This document shows positions 1 to 8,804 of a DNA stretch of 64,000 bases, piece by piece (within the stretch, counting starts at the first letter, position 1; the number at the start of each line of letters is the position of its first letter). The position numbers and the translations under genes were made by a program. The stretch is taken from contig CBDFLD010000017.1 of assembly GCA_965249005.1 (NCBI GenBank), positions 369,878 through 433,877 on the forward strand. The letters run 5' to 3'. A model generated the notes under the pieces. It had not been told where the DNA came from. It saw only the letters and a program-made list of their open reading frames with translations, and did not search any database. This stretch comes from CBDFLD01 sp965249005 (GTDB lineage: Bacteria > Acidobacteriota > UBA6911).

Positions 1-1
1 A

Positions 2-316
2 GATGCGCCGATCGAGAAGCCCGTCCGGGCCCATCAGCTAGCCGAGCGGATCAGCGAAATCCTGGAAAAAACTTCCATAGAGCCGAAAAAGCTCATACGG
101 CCGGTCCGGAAGCTCTTTCGCCGCTTCTCGAGGAGACTCGAGCAGCAGCAGGGCGAAGATTCGTCCAACCTCAAGCTCGTGCGCCAGATCAAATCCGAGG
201 TGCTGCATCGGCTACGAGAACTGGCACGCGCCGATCGACAGCCCGAGGCCGAAGGGGAGCATGAAGCGAACCCGGAGCTCTCCGAGAATAGAGCTCTAGC
301 CAAGGAGCAATCGTAG
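2..316 (+). CDS. C-terminal end of an unidentified charged protein (5' partial)
   Basis: An open frame enters from the window edge and ends at TAG 314-316, giving about 104 residues. The product is rich in Arg, Lys, Glu and Gln, with helical heptad-like stretches and no Cys or membrane segment. I do not recognise the family. The skewed codon positions and clean end before an intergenic gap with a promoter support a real gene end. It lies head-to-tail with msrB. Function cannot be stated. Confidence 0.55.
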   Translation, partial: DAPIEKPVRAHQLAERISEILEKTSIEPKKLIRPVRKLFRRFSRRLEQQQGEDSSNLKLVRQIKSEVLHRLRELARADRQPEAEGEHEANPELSENRALAKEQS

Positions 317-353
317 GCTGTCAACTCCGCAAACTCCATGGACAGCGAAGAGC

Positions 354-370
354 AGCTCGCGGAGCGAGCT
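354..370 (+). terminator. Possible hairpin after the first gene
   Basis: AGCTCGC at 354-360 and GCGAGCT at 364-370 form a 7-bp stem with a GGA loop, 38 bases after the upstream stop. No T-run follows, so an intrinsic terminator is only possible, not shown. Confidence 0.25.
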
Positions 371-404
371 ACCCACCCCACTGTAATTCTCTTCTCAATC
401 TCGG

Positions 405-410
405 TATAAT
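405..410 (+). promoter_or_regulatory. Candidate -10 box for msrB
   Basis: A perfect TATAAT lies at 405-410, 33 bases before the GTG start of msrB. A matching -35 is poor (TGTAAT at 382-387 with 17-bp spacing). The position fits a sigma-70 type promoter, and the GAGGAGAG ribosome site lies between it and the start. Confidence 0.4.
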
Positions 411-443
411 TCAGACTGGGAATCGACAAGCGAGGAGAGAGAC

Positions 444-1025
444 GTGAGACTCGTGATTTTTGTAGTTTCGGCCTTGGGTATCTTTTTTGCCTTGGATCAG
501 CTCGGTCTGTTCCATCCGGCCGCGGCCAGGATCGGCCGGTACCAGAGCTCCGCTTCGAACGACGCGAGCTCTAACTCGAAATCCACAAAGTTGCGGGTGT
601 ATTCCGTGAAGGGTAAGGGATTTGTCATGACCGAGAAGATCAGCAAGACGAAACAGGAGTGGCAGCGACAGTTGACCCCCGAGCAGTACCATGTTGCGCG
701 ATTGAAAGGCACAGAGCGGGCCTTTACGGGGGCGTACTGGAAAAACAAGGAAAAGGGAACCTACAGGTGCGTTTGCTGCGCCAACGACCTGTTCAGCTCC
801 GATACCAAGTTTGAATCGGGTACCGGCTGGCCTAGTTTCTGGGAGCCCGTCGCGATTGAGAATGTAGATACCGAAACCGACAGTAGCTTCAATATGGTCC
901 GGACCGAGGTTCTCTGCAGCCGCTGCGGCGCCCACCTGGGGCATATTTTCGAAGACGGCCCGAAACCCACCGGTCTACGCTACTGCATCAATTCGGCTTC
1001 GCTGGAGTTCGAGGAAGAAAAGTAG
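444..1025 (+). CDS. msrB: Peptide-methionine (R)-S-oxide reductase MsrB with N-terminal leader
   Basis: MsrB reduces methionine-R-sulfoxide in proteins. The product is 193 aa. The MsrB core starts near residue 63 and shows the two zinc CxxC pairs (C109/C112 and C158/C161) and the catalytic RYCINSASL with C181. I chose GTG at 444 because GAGGAGAG lies just upstream and it adds a hydrophobic leader (residues 1-23) like a signal peptide or anchor, implying periplasmic repair of oxidised proteins. An internal ATG at 627 would give a cytoplasmic 132-aa enzyme of normal family length. Family assignment is secure; location depends on the start. Confidence 0.92.
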   Translation: MRLVIFVVSALGIFFALDQLGLFHPAAARIGRYQSSASNDASSNSKSTKLRVYSVKGKGFVMTEKISKTKQEWQRQLTPEQYHVARLKGTERAFTGAYWKNKEKGTYRCVCCANDLFSSDTKFESGTGWPSFWEPVAIENVDTETDSSFNMVRTEVLCSRCGAHLGHIFEDGPKPTGLRYCINSASLEFEEEK

Positions 1026-1030
1026 CTTTG

Positions 1031-1196
1031 AGCTCTCAGCTCTCAGCTTTCAGCTCCATGCTAGGCGTGGTTTCTCGTGGCGACGTCAACGTCATAGGTC
1101 TTCGCTTTTTGGCTAAACGCACCCCACAAGCCTCGCCGCAAGCGGTCTGAACCCGCGTAGCAAAAGCTGAAAGCTGACGGCTGATAGCTAAAAGCT
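1031..1196. repeat. Imperfect inverted-repeat unit (MITE-like)
   Basis: The arm at 1031-1055 is built of repeated AGCTCTC and AGCTTTC units. It pairs with 1165-1196 (AGCTGAAAGCTGACGGCT and following), around a 109-bp centre. It sits between the stops of two convergent genes (msrB and the phosphatase). A weaker related string (GGGCTGATTACTGATAGCTC) follows the EMO gene near 6091-6110. This is the pattern of a small non-coding dispersed repeat that may also act as a bidirectional terminator. Confidence 0.55.
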
Positions 1197-1198
1197 AG

Positions 1199-1918
1199 TT
1201 ACCGATAACTCCACAGAGCTGGGTCCTGCAGGTGCGGTATAGTATTGAAAGAGTCGAGTGTGGAGCGATTTCTGCTGTATACGATTTCACTGATCGAGCA
1301 GTTGCGAATTCTCCAATTCAACTCGAGCGCCGTGGCTTCGGGTGCCTGGGTCGCCAGTTGTATCGCAACCGAAATAGGTCCCCCGGAGGTGAAGACGGCG
1401 ATGCGGCGTCCGCCGTCGTTGAGTTCCTGGATCCGCTCCAGAGCGGCACGGACGCGATCATGGAAGGTCCGCCAGCCCTCGACACCGGGCGTTTCGACGG
1501 TCTGCAGCATCCAATATCTCGCCACCGCCTCGAGCATCCGGTGAAAGTGCCTGTAGCGGTCGGATCGACTCGAGGCCTGTTTGAAGTTGGCCACGAGCGA
1601 GCGAACCTTCGTGTCCTTATCGGATAGCCTGGGAAGCAGAATCTCCATCATTCCGTCGGCATCATACTCGTTGAGACCTTGCATCTCGACGGACTCCGGC
1701 CAGCGTATCCCGACTTCCGCGAACATATTTCCGATCACTTCGGCCGTACTCCTCTGTCGCACTAGAGTGCCAGAGTAGACGGCGTCGAATTTCACCTCCC
1801 GTTCGATCCAGAGTTTGCCCAGCTGTCGTGATTGTTCCTCTCCTAGTGGCGAGAGCTTGTCGTAGTCTCCATCCATGAAACTGGCTTGCCCATGACGAAT
1901 CAAAACGAGATGGCTCAT
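1199..1918 (-). CDS. Histidine phosphatase superfamily protein (second catalytic His absent)
   Basis: This 239-aa protein begins with the phosphoglycerate-mutase-like motif LVLIRHGQAS; R8-H9-G10 carries the phospho-accepting histidine. Length and fold pattern match COG0406-type phosphatases. At the C-terminal motif where the family usually has SHGG, the sequence reads FTSGG (residues 176-180), so the second catalytic His is replaced by Ser. The substrate is unknown. The gene is monocistronic and convergent with msrB. The start ATG at 1918 is the only sensible one, though no strong ribosome site is visible. Confidence 0.85.
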   Translation of the reverse strand: MSHLVLIRHGQASFMDGDYDKLSPLGEEQSRQLGKLWIEREVKFDAVYSGTLVRQRSTAEVIGNMFAEVGIRWPESVEMQGLNEYDADGMMEILLPRLSDKDTKVRSLVANFKQASSRSDRYRHFHRMLEAVARYWMLQTVETPGVEGWRTFHDRVRAALERIQELNDGGRRIAVFTSGGPISVAIQLATQAPEATALELNWRIRNCSISEIVYSRNRSTLDSFNTIPHLQDPALWSYR

Positions 1919-2127
1919 GATCTATCTCGGAAAGGGTAAGGATACGCTCCGAATTGCAACCGGCGGGATGCGATTGGGATGCCTGGTGAGGACAACTCGG
2001 GTCTAGCCCAGCTCACCGGAAACCCAGGCTCTATCTTACCCGGACTCGCAGGGAATTGACAAACAGGCCTGCACGATTTTGGGAGTGCCATCTTTGGGAG
2101 TGGCAGCGGCGCATCGACCCGCGCTGT

Positions 2128-2135
2128 GCTATATT
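2128..2135 (+). promoter_or_regulatory. Possible extended -10 upstream of etfB
   Basis: TGCTATATT is an extended -10-like element about 85 bases upstream of the etfB start, with no good -35. A TTGACA also occurs at 2056-2061 but lacks a -10 at standard spacing. Weak, position-based call. Confidence 0.22.
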
Positions 2136-2218
2136 AGGGAGCCCTTAGGGAGAAATCCGGTCGAAACGCGTCGTTTCGATTTGGAGTCGATGGATTCCTC
2201 GAGCAGTAGGAGGGAATA

Positions 2219-3022
2219 TTGCATATCGTTGTTTGTCTAAAGCAAATACTCGACCCAGAGGTGCCGGCGCGGGACTTCCGCATCGATTCCGAGCACAAGG
2301 AAGCGGTACGGGGATCCGCGAACCTTGTAACGAACATTTTTTGTGAGAACGCGCTGGAGACGGCGCTGCAGTTTCGTGAAAAAGTAGAGGGCAAGGTCAC
2401 GGTTCTGTCCTACGGTGCAGAAACAGCAGAAGATTCCGTGAGAAAGGCTTTTGCAATGAAGGCGGACGACGGCGTCCTGGTGAAAAACGACGGACATCCT
2501 CATCCGGATCCTCTGTCGGTCTCTCAGGTGCTTGCAGCCGCGATCCGTAAGATCGGGCCGTTCGATCTCGTTTTTGTGGGCCGGGAATCTGGGGATTGGG
2601 GGGTCGGACAGACTGCTGGCCTCGTTGCGGAGGAACTCGGCATTGCGAGCGTTGCGTTCGTGGACCGGATCGAAACGGAGGGTGACGGCTTGCGGCTCAG
2701 ACGACAAACGGATGTAGGATGGGAGACGTTGGAAGCCAAATCTCCTTTGGTCTTGTCGATCACCAACGACGAGCACAACGTGCCCCGGGTGCCCAAGACA
2801 CGAGATGTGATGATGTCTTACCGGCGCCCAATAACGGTTTGGACTCTGGAGGACCTGGAGCTGGATGCGTCCGAGGTTCGCAAGGGTACCGCTTACTATG
2901 AGCTGCAGGAGTTGCACATTCCTGTAAAGGAGACCCAGTGTGAGTTCGTGAGCGGTGATACCCTGGAAGAAAAGGTGGACCAGCTCGCCGAGCGAATCTT
3001 GGCAGTCACTCGATCGTTGTAG
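2219..3022 (+). CDS. etfB: Electron transfer flavoprotein beta subunit
   Basis: EtfB is the AMP-binding subunit of the ETF heterodimer, which takes electrons from acyl-CoA dehydrogenases. The product is 267 aa, normal for the family, and starts MHIVVCLKQILDPEVPARDF. The start is a TTG at 2219: TAGGAGGG lies 5-12 bases upstream, no ATG fits, and the family N-terminus begins at this residue. It is the first gene of a three-gene operon with etfA and the EMO gene. The family-typical region FVGRESGDWGVGQTAGLVAE is present near the middle. Confidence 0.93.
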   Translation: MHIVVCLKQILDPEVPARDFRIDSEHKEAVRGSANLVTNIFCENALETALQFREKVEGKVTVLSYGAETAEDSVRKAFAMKADDGVLVKNDGHPHPDPLSVSQVLAAAIRKIGPFDLVFVGRESGDWGVGQTAGLVAEELGIASVAFVDRIETEGDGLRLRRQTDVGWETLEAKSPLVLSITNDEHNVPRVPKTRDVMMSYRRPITVWTLEDLELDASEVRKGTAYYELQELHIPVKETQCEFVSGDTLEEKVDQLAERILAVTRSL

Positions 3023-3059
3023 AACCGATCGGCATTACTACCCTTCTCGTGAGGAACCC

Positions 3060-4028
3060 ATGACGGAAGTTGTGGTCTGTGTTTACGCCAGAGATGAATA
3101 TGACCGCTCCTCACAGGGCCTCCTGGGGGCGGGCCAGCGTCTGGCCAATAGTTTACAGAAGGGCCTGCATGTCGTCATTCTCGGCTTGCCGAGCGATGCC
3201 ATGAGTCAGAAAGTTCAATCGGCATCCCAGCGAGTCACCGTCGTCGAGGCCATGGACATCTCTCAGTATCAGCCGGAGCCATATCTTCACGGCCTTGCCG
3301 AGATCTTGACCGCGCTTGAGCCGTACGCTGTTTTGCTCGCCAACGATACCTACAGCCAAGAAATCGCGCCACGCCTGGCGCACCGACTCGGCGGGAGCGC
3401 GGTGGGAGACGGGTTGGCCTTGAGTGTGAACGAAGGTCAGCTTCAGGTCGCCCGGAGTGTCTACGGTGGTAAGGCCACTGCCACGATTCGCTGCAACCGA
3501 TTCCCCGCAGTCGTGTGGATCCGCTCTCGTGCTTTTGAGCCGGCGCAGTCCGTTTCACAATCCGCTGCGACCGAGCAAGTCACTGTATCTTTGCCGGACA
3601 ATCCAGCCTCCCGCATCGTCGAAAGAAAAGTCGAGGGCACGGGCGAGAGCCGACTGGAGGATGCTCAGGTGATTGTCTCGGGGGGCCGGGGTTTGGGGGG
3701 GGCGGAGCCCTTCGAGCAGCTGAAACAGCTGGCGGCATTGCTCGGCGCTCAGCTGGCGGCGTCCCGGGCGGCCTGTGACTCGGGATGGGTCCCGCCGTCC
3801 TGGCAGGTCGGGCAAACAGGAAAGAAGGTGGCACCGGAATTGTACCTCGCCATTGCGATTCACGGTGCAAGCCAGCACCTGGCAGGTATTTCCGACGCCA
3901 AGGTCGTCGCGGCCATCAACATCGATGGGGATGCCCCGATCTTCAAGCACTGCCTCTTTGGAATCGTCGAGGATTATCGCAAGGTTGTTCCGCCCTTGAT
4001 CGAGAGACTCTCAAAACTAGAGAAATGA
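3060..4028 (+). CDS. etfA: Electron transfer flavoprotein alpha subunit
   Basis: EtfA binds FAD and forms the ETF dimer with EtfB. I chose ATG 3060 (322 aa), 37 bases after the etfB stop and preceded by GAGGA; the longer open frame from 2955 overlaps etfB and is not needed. The C-terminal FAD domain is clear in the last about 120 residues, with SRAACDSGW, QVGQTGKKVAPELY, AIHGASQHLAGI and NIDGDAPIF. The stop overlaps the next gene's start as ATGA, indicating translational coupling. Confidence 0.93.
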   Translation: MTEVVVCVYARDEYDRSSQGLLGAGQRLANSLQKGLHVVILGLPSDAMSQKVQSASQRVTVVEAMDISQYQPEPYLHGLAEILTALEPYAVLLANDTYSQEIAPRLAHRLGGSAVGDGLALSVNEGQLQVARSVYGGKATATIRCNRFPAVVWIRSRAFEPAQSVSQSAATEQVTVSLPDNPASRIVERKVEGTGESRLEDAQVIVSGGRGLGGAEPFEQLKQLAALLGAQLAASRAACDSGWVPPSWQVGQTGKKVAPELYLAIAIHGASQHLAGISDAKVVAAINIDGDAPIFKHCLFGIVEDYRKVVPPLIERLSKLEK

Positions 4029-6067
4029 ACCCATCCATTCCCACCCGGGAGATTCTTTGGAACATCTCACATGTATGGGTGATGTATGCTCTGCTCGTTC
4101 CCACCGTATTGATCGGCGGGTACGGGTTTTACCGACGCTGGATGAAGTGGCAGCGCGGTTTGCCGACCAACCGCTTTGACCAGCCTGGTAAGCGTGCTCG
4201 ACGACTCCTCGAGCACGCCCTGGTGCAGCATCGAACCATAAAGCAACGATACGCCGGAATATTCCATACACTCGTCTATACTGGATTCGCTGTACTGACC
4301 ATCGCGACGATCGTCGTCATGATCGACTACGATTTTGGTCTTCCCCTCATGCAGGGCGCCTTCTATCTTTACTTCCAGTCCTTCATCGTGGATGTTTTTG
4401 GTGCCTTGACGATGGTGGGAATCCTCCTCGCAGCCGGCCGGAGAATGATCGGTCGACCCAAAAAGCTGGTATACACGGACGAGTCGAACTGGATCCTGGT
4501 GGCCATTTTCTTCATTGCGCTGACGGGTTTTCTGGTCGAAGGATGGCGAATCGCAGCCACGGACGATCCCTGGGCGGCGTGGTCTCCGTTCGGCCACTTG
4601 GTGGCGACTCTGTCGGCCTTGGTCATCGGCCCGGAGGGGATGCGCAGCGCACATTTGTGGGTCTGGTGGATCCATGCGATCGCTGTGTTTGGTTTTCTCG
4701 CCTGGGCTCCTTATACGAAGCTCGCGCACGTTGTTACCGCTCCGCTGAACATTTACACGGCGTCGCTCGAGCCGGTGGGTGCGTCGCTGAAGGACATCGA
4801 CTTCGAAAAGGCGGAGGTCCTGGGGGTCAACGCCCTCGCTGAATTCACCTGGAAAGATTTGCTCGATCTGGATGCCTGCACCGAGTGTGGTCGTTGCTCG
4901 GAGGCCTGTCCCGCACATACTGTGGGGAAATCGCTCTCCCCACGAGACATCATCTTGGACCTGAGACAGATCATGCACGAGGAACCCGGAGAGTTCAGCA
5001 GGCGAGCTACCTCGGGAGATCTCCAGGACAATAACGGCAATGAAGCGCACAAGGGCCGCGCCATTATCGACAAGGCTCGCGCCACGGCCCCGGAAGCGCT
5101 TTGGGCTTGCACAACCTGTGCGGCGTGCGTGGAAGCCTGCCCGGTTTTCATCGAGCAGATGCCCAAGATTCTCGATATGCGCCGTTATCTCGTCATGGAA
5201 CAGGCCGAGTTTCCCGAGACGATGCAAGAGGCGGTGACCTCGCTCGAAAGTCGAGGACATCCTTTTCGAGGGACACAGTCCAGCCGGATCGATTGGACCG
5301 AGGGATTGGATATTCAGACGCTTTCGGATCCGGCCGCGGCACACGACGCAGAAGTCCTCCTATGGGTGGGATGCGGAGGAGCTCTGGTCGAGCGCAATCA
5401 GAAGATCACCCGTGCCCTGGCCCAGTTGCTGGCGAAAGCCGGCGTGAAGTTTGCGATTCTGGGCCGGGAAGAAAAGTGTACTGGCGATCCAGCGCGCCGG
5501 ATCGGAAACGAGTTTCTGTTTGAGATGCTGGCGAAAGAGAATGTGGAGCAACTCCGCCGCTACGAGATTCGCAAGATCGTGACGGCGTGTCCTCATTGCT
5601 TCAACACCTTCCTGAACGAATACCCGAAACTGGGAGCACGATTCGAGGTGTATCACCACACCCAGTTTCTGGAGCAACTGGTACAGGAAGGCCGTCTGTC
5701 TCCGACACCGCAATCGGCCCGGGTGACACTTCACGATCCCTGCTACCTTGGGCGGCACAACGGTGTTTTTGAAGCCCCCCGGCAGCTGATCCAAGCCGTC
5801 AGTAACGAGCCGATCGAGTTGGAGCAGAGTCGGGAGCGGAGCTTCTGCTGCGGCGGCGGCGGCGGGATGAGCTTTGTGGAGGAGCCGCCCGAGCAACGGG
5901 TCAACCAGGAACGGGCCCGGCAGATTCTCGAAACGGATGCAGAAATCGTGGCCGTCGCTTGTCCGTTTTGCACCACGATGCTCGAAGATGGAATCAACGC
6001 GCGCAAGGGGAGTCGTGAGATCCGCGTGATGGATGTTGCCGAGCTCATGTGGGAGAATGTAAAGTAG
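4025..6067 (+). CDS. ETF:quinone oxidoreductase of the membrane Fe-S (EMO / DUF224, HdrD-like) type
   Basis: The 680-aa protein is probably the membrane acceptor for EtfAB. Residues 1 to about 250 hold several hydrophobic helices (nitrate-reductase-gamma-like cytochrome b domain) with membrane-facing His residues. Two ferredoxin motifs follow: CTECGRCSEACP from C285 and CTTCAACVEACP from C362. The C-terminal half has two CCG-type cysteine-rich domains (PHCFNTF with DPCYLGRH, then FCCGGGGG from residue 607). This order matches ETF:(methyl)menaquinone oxidoreductases described in syntrophic and other anaerobic bacteria. The start ATG 4025 overlaps the etfA stop. Electrons from beta-oxidation would thus enter the quinone pool. 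Confidence 0.88.
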   Translation: MNPSIPTREILWNISHVWVMYALLVPTVLIGGYGFYRRWMKWQRGLPTNRFDQPGKRARRLLEHALVQHRTIKQRYAGIFHTLVYTGFAVLTIATIVVMIDYDFGLPLMQGAFYLYFQSFIVDVFGALTMVGILLAAGRRMIGRPKKLVYTDESNWILVAIFFIALTGFLVEGWRIAATDDPWAAWSPFGHLVATLSALVIGPEGMRSAHLWVWWIHAIAVFGFLAWAPYTKLAHVVTAPLNIYTASLEPVGASLKDIDFEKAEVLGVNALAEFTWKDLLDLDACTECGRCSEACPAHTVGKSLSPRDIILDLRQIMHEEPGEFSRRATSGDLQDNNGNEAHKGRAIIDKARATAPEALWACTTCAACVEACPVFIEQMPKILDMRRYLVMEQAEFPETMQEAVTSLESRGHPFRGTQSSRIDWTEGLDIQTLSDPAAAHDAEVLLWVGCGGALVERNQKITRALAQLLAKAGVKFAILGREEKCTGDPARRIGNEFLFEMLAKENVEQLRRYEIRKIVTACPHCFNTFLNEYPKLGARFEVYHHTQFLEQLVQEGRLSPTPQSARVTLHDPCYLGRHNGVFEAPRQLIQAVSNEPIELEQSRERSFCCGGGGGMSFVEEPPEQRVNQERARQILETDAEIVAVACPFCTTMLEDGINARKGSREIRVMDVAELMWENVK

Positions 6068-6121
6068 TTTTGTATAGCAATAATCCGAAGGGCTGATTAC
6101 TGATAGCTCTCAAGAAACTAA

Positions 6122-6351
6122 TCATGTTAGTGCTGTAGATGGAACCAGTTGCATGTTGAGCTGTTTGGCCTTTTTCTTAAGGTATCGGAGTTGTTGTTCC
6201 TGGTACTTGGACTCATAGTATTGCGCTCCTTTGTCTGCGTATTGCTGGCCGTATTTGAGCATGCGATAGATAATTCGTGCGAGTTTATGAGCGATGGCGG
6301 TAATGGCCTTGGCGGGACCCAAGCGGGCGCGGAGACGTCGGTAGTTGGCCC
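6122..6351 (-). pseudogene. C-terminal remnant of an IS110-family transposase
   Basis: The minus strand encodes RRLRARLGPAKAITAIAH, then RMLKYGQQYADKGAQYYE, ending QLVP and a stop at 6122. This is the typical C-terminus of IS110-type (DEDD) transposases. The 5' part is cut off exactly at the CTAG where the IS1182-like element begins, and the missing N-terminal part is not found on the other side of that element. It is therefore a dead fragment left by a later insertion or deletion. Confidence 0.6.
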
Positions 6352-7746
6352 CTAGCAGCCCGTGGCTAAAACCGGATGGAGCACAGATCCACGGACAACG
6401 ATGATCCTGGGGCATACTGGATGGAAGTCATCTACAGATGGTTCCCTCAGCCAAAAAGCGGCCCAGATCGACCTCGACCATCTGAAAAAGGCCAAGATAC
6501 GCGTCAGAAAGGCGCAGAGACGCCCCTGCAGACTCCGCGGCGTGCCCACGCCATACAGCTGTCGCATCAGCAGTCCGAGATTCAATGCACCGACATGAAG
6601 CAGCAACCGTTTGAGGATGTTTGGATGACCACGGAGATATGTCCGCCGCATTGCACCTGTTTCATAGAGGTGTGCACAAGGTCGTTCCAGTCGTTCTCCC
6701 CGTTGGCGAAGCAGGCGCTTTCCCCGTTCTCCTCGGATACGTCTACGATTTCGGTACACGGCATCCCGCGCACGGGTGTTCCCGTGCCACCGCCGTTTAC
6801 CCCGCTTTGGTTCGGAAATGTAGCTTCGGATCTCCAGTTGCTCGAGATCTTCTACCAGTTGCGTGCTGTGATATCCCTTGTCGGTCACAAGCTCCTGCAG
6901 TCTATCGCTTTCAGGCAGCACACCCTCGAGTTGTTCGGCCGCTTCAATGAGCGTCTTCTTGATCGTCGTCGTATCGCCCTGGTTGGCTCCCTGAACCGTG
7001 ATGCCAACCACCGCTCCGGTTTCCAGATCCACGGCGTGTTCGGCCTTGTGAGCCAGATGCGTGCGGCCGTCCTTCATCTTGGTGATGCGGGCGTCCGGAT
7101 CCTGCGGGTGCTGCCAGTCATCGTTGGAACCCTTCTTCGGCCGCTTGCGATCTATGCGCGCCAGATCCTCCCGGGTCGGTGTCTCAATACCCGATTCCTG
7201 TGCCAGTTTCGTCAAGTAGGTCTCGTAACTGTCTCCGGTATCCCGCCGTACAATGCTGCGCAAAGCCGCGTTGGCTTCCAGAGTGGTCGCATCCACCCCG
7301 AGGGTCTTGCCCTTCACCAGGTCCGCCTCAGCGAGCCGGCTCAGGATCCAGGCAAAGACTGCGCTATGCGTCTCCACATCCATGCGCCGTCGCGTGCGGG
7401 AGATCGTCGAATGATCCGACGGATCCTCGCCCCACTCGAGTCCCAAGAACCCGCGCAGGCTCAGCGAATCGGCAGCACGCCAGGCGATAGCTCGCTCCGA
7501 ATCCAGTCCCTCGAAGTATCCGATCATCAAAAGACGGAAGTATCGACCAGGTGCCAGACTTGGGCGACCCATCTTGGGTGCATAAAAACACGCACATCGC
7601 TGCTCGACAAACTCGTCAAACCCGGCTTCGTCGAGCACCTGATTCAATCGCTGGTAGAAAGGGTGGGATGCACTCCTGGGGAGATGTTGAGTCGGCACCC
7701 ACATGCTTTTCTGCTTCGACTTGCGTTTCTTTTTTCCCATGGCCAT
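6352..7746 (-). CDS. IS1182-like DDE transposase (copy 1)
   Basis: This 464-aa transposase has the N-terminal DUF772-type region (GRYFRLLMIGYFEGLDSERAIAWRAADSL) and the DDE core: first Asp in GVDATTLEANA, second in VTDKGYHSTQ, and the C-terminal YRNRRRIRGERGKR region. A basic KKKRKSKQK leader follows the start. The stop TAG at 6352-6354 lies in the target CTAG, not in the element, so translation terminates in duplicated host DNA. The last about 30 residues differ from copy 2 while everything before is identical. Confidence 0.9.
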   Translation of the reverse strand: MAMGKKKRKSKQKSMWVPTQHLPRSASHPFYQRLNQVLDEAGFDEFVEQRCACFYAPKMGRPSLAPGRYFRLLMIGYFEGLDSERAIAWRAADSLSLRGFLGLEWGEDPSDHSTISRTRRRMDVETHSAVFAWILSRLAEADLVKGKTLGVDATTLEANAALRSIVRRDTGDSYETYLTKLAQESGIETPTREDLARIDRKRPKKGSNDDWQHPQDPDARITKMKDGRTHLAHKAEHAVDLETGAVVGITVQGANQGDTTTIKKTLIEAAEQLEGVLPESDRLQELVTDKGYHSTQLVEDLEQLEIRSYISEPKRGKRRWHGNTRARDAVYRNRRRIRGERGKRLLRQRGERLERPCAHLYETGAMRRTYLRGHPNILKRLLLHVGALNLGLLMRQLYGVGTPRSLQGRLCAFLTRILAFFRWSRSIWAAFWLREPSVDDFHPVCPRIIVVRGSVLHPVLATGC

Positions 7747-7825
7747 GCGTCGATTTTAGTCGAAGCGCAGTAGAGAGTCGATTGCGAACAAAAGGATTTA
7801 CCAGACTTTTACCACGGACTGCTAG
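6352..7825 (-). mobile_element. IS1182-like element, copy 1, with CTAG target duplication
   Basis: The element proper is 6356-7821 (1466 bp). It is flanked by CTAG at 6352-6355 and 7822-7825. The ends are related inverted repeats: CAGCCCGTGGCTAAAA on the left; the right end read inward is CAGTCCGTGGTAAAA. One transposase gene fills it, on the minus strand. Copy 2 (19821-21286) has the same length. The copies look identical through the core but differ at many bases in the outer about 100 bp on the left and about 45 bp on the right. Confidence 0.85.
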
Positions 7826-8804
7826 GGGACTTCGCCCGAGGCACAGACCCTGAGTTTGCAGCGTTAGCGGTTTCAGAGCTGGAGCGTTTGCGCAATAAGG
7901 ACGACAGTCTCTCGGTACGCGCAGCGGCGAGAAGGGTTCTCGACGAGCGGGCGGAATCTGAAGATCTGGCGGAACAACCTGGTGCAGCTGAAGAGGGTCA
8001 GGCAGTGAGTCACGACGTCCCAAAGAGTGCGGAGCCGACTTTGAAGACAACAGAACGCGATAAAACGATCACTGACCCGCGTAACGAACCAGGGCCATCA
8101 CGTTGGGTGAGGCTGAGGGCGAACATCCGCACTGGAGGCATTGCTGTCGCCATCATAGCGGCAGTCGGCGCCATCGTCGTGGCAGCAATCGAGTTCGGCC
8201 CGACATGGATTCCCATCATCAACGGATCAAGTCCCGAGTTGTCAATCCAGCGACGAATTCTGTATATGAGCCTGCGGGAATTTCGAGACCGGCGCCTCGA
8301 CCAGAAACCGTTCAAGCAGCAAGCATACGTAGGTTTGGACAACAGTACGGTCAGAGCGGCACCAACAGATCTATACGATGAAGCTCAGTACCTTGACGTC
8401 CTGTATTTAAATCCCCATGAGACGGAAGAATACGTGTCGGAACTTCACTCTAGCGGAATCGCGGATATCGACGCAGTCATACCGTGGAATCTTCGAACTA
8501 CGATTTCACGATATGACCTGAGTTCTGGCGGAGAACTCGACTACCGCTTGATTCTGACCGGCGGTACGCCTTCGGAGCCGCCCTTCCATAATTACGTAAT
8601 CCTGTCTCGTCATTACTACAACGGTTACCAGTACGATGGAACCGTCTACCAGAGTGATGGCGGAATGGATATCACTTACCCAACCGAAGAAGCGATCTTG
8701 ATATGCGACTTTACGGGTTTGGACTATAACAATCTCCTTGCGAAGTCGCCGCAGCCCCGAATTCTAGGTGTCGACGATCAGCCTCTGCCGACGCCGCCGT
8801 CTAG
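7822..8804 (+). pseudogene. Membrane-anchored protein of unknown function, broken by IS at both ends
   Basis: The frame is open from inside the IS1182-like end through to the IS1380 copy. A TTG at 7888 could start a 312-aa product, but the 20-odd codons before it (LGDFARGTDPEFAALAVSEL) also look coding, so the true 5' end was probably lost at the first IS. A basic stretch is followed by one membrane segment (AVAIIAAVGAIVVAAIEF) and a soluble domain of about 200 residues that I do not recognise. Removing the downstream IS1380 copy restores an ending PPSRPLSR and stop at 10676-10678. Function unknown. Confidence 0.6.

Noticed and set aside
2955..3059. N-terminal extension of etfA
   Set aside because: It overlaps etfB in another frame; ATG 3060 has a GAGGA site and matches the family start.
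3785..4024. N-terminal extension of the EMO protein
   Set aside because: Lies within etfA in another frame; the ATGA overlap start at 4025 gives the expected membrane N-terminus.
6376..7773. 465-codon antisense frame over the IS1182-like transposase
   Set aside because: Shadow of the transposase gene; composition is explained by the complementary frame.
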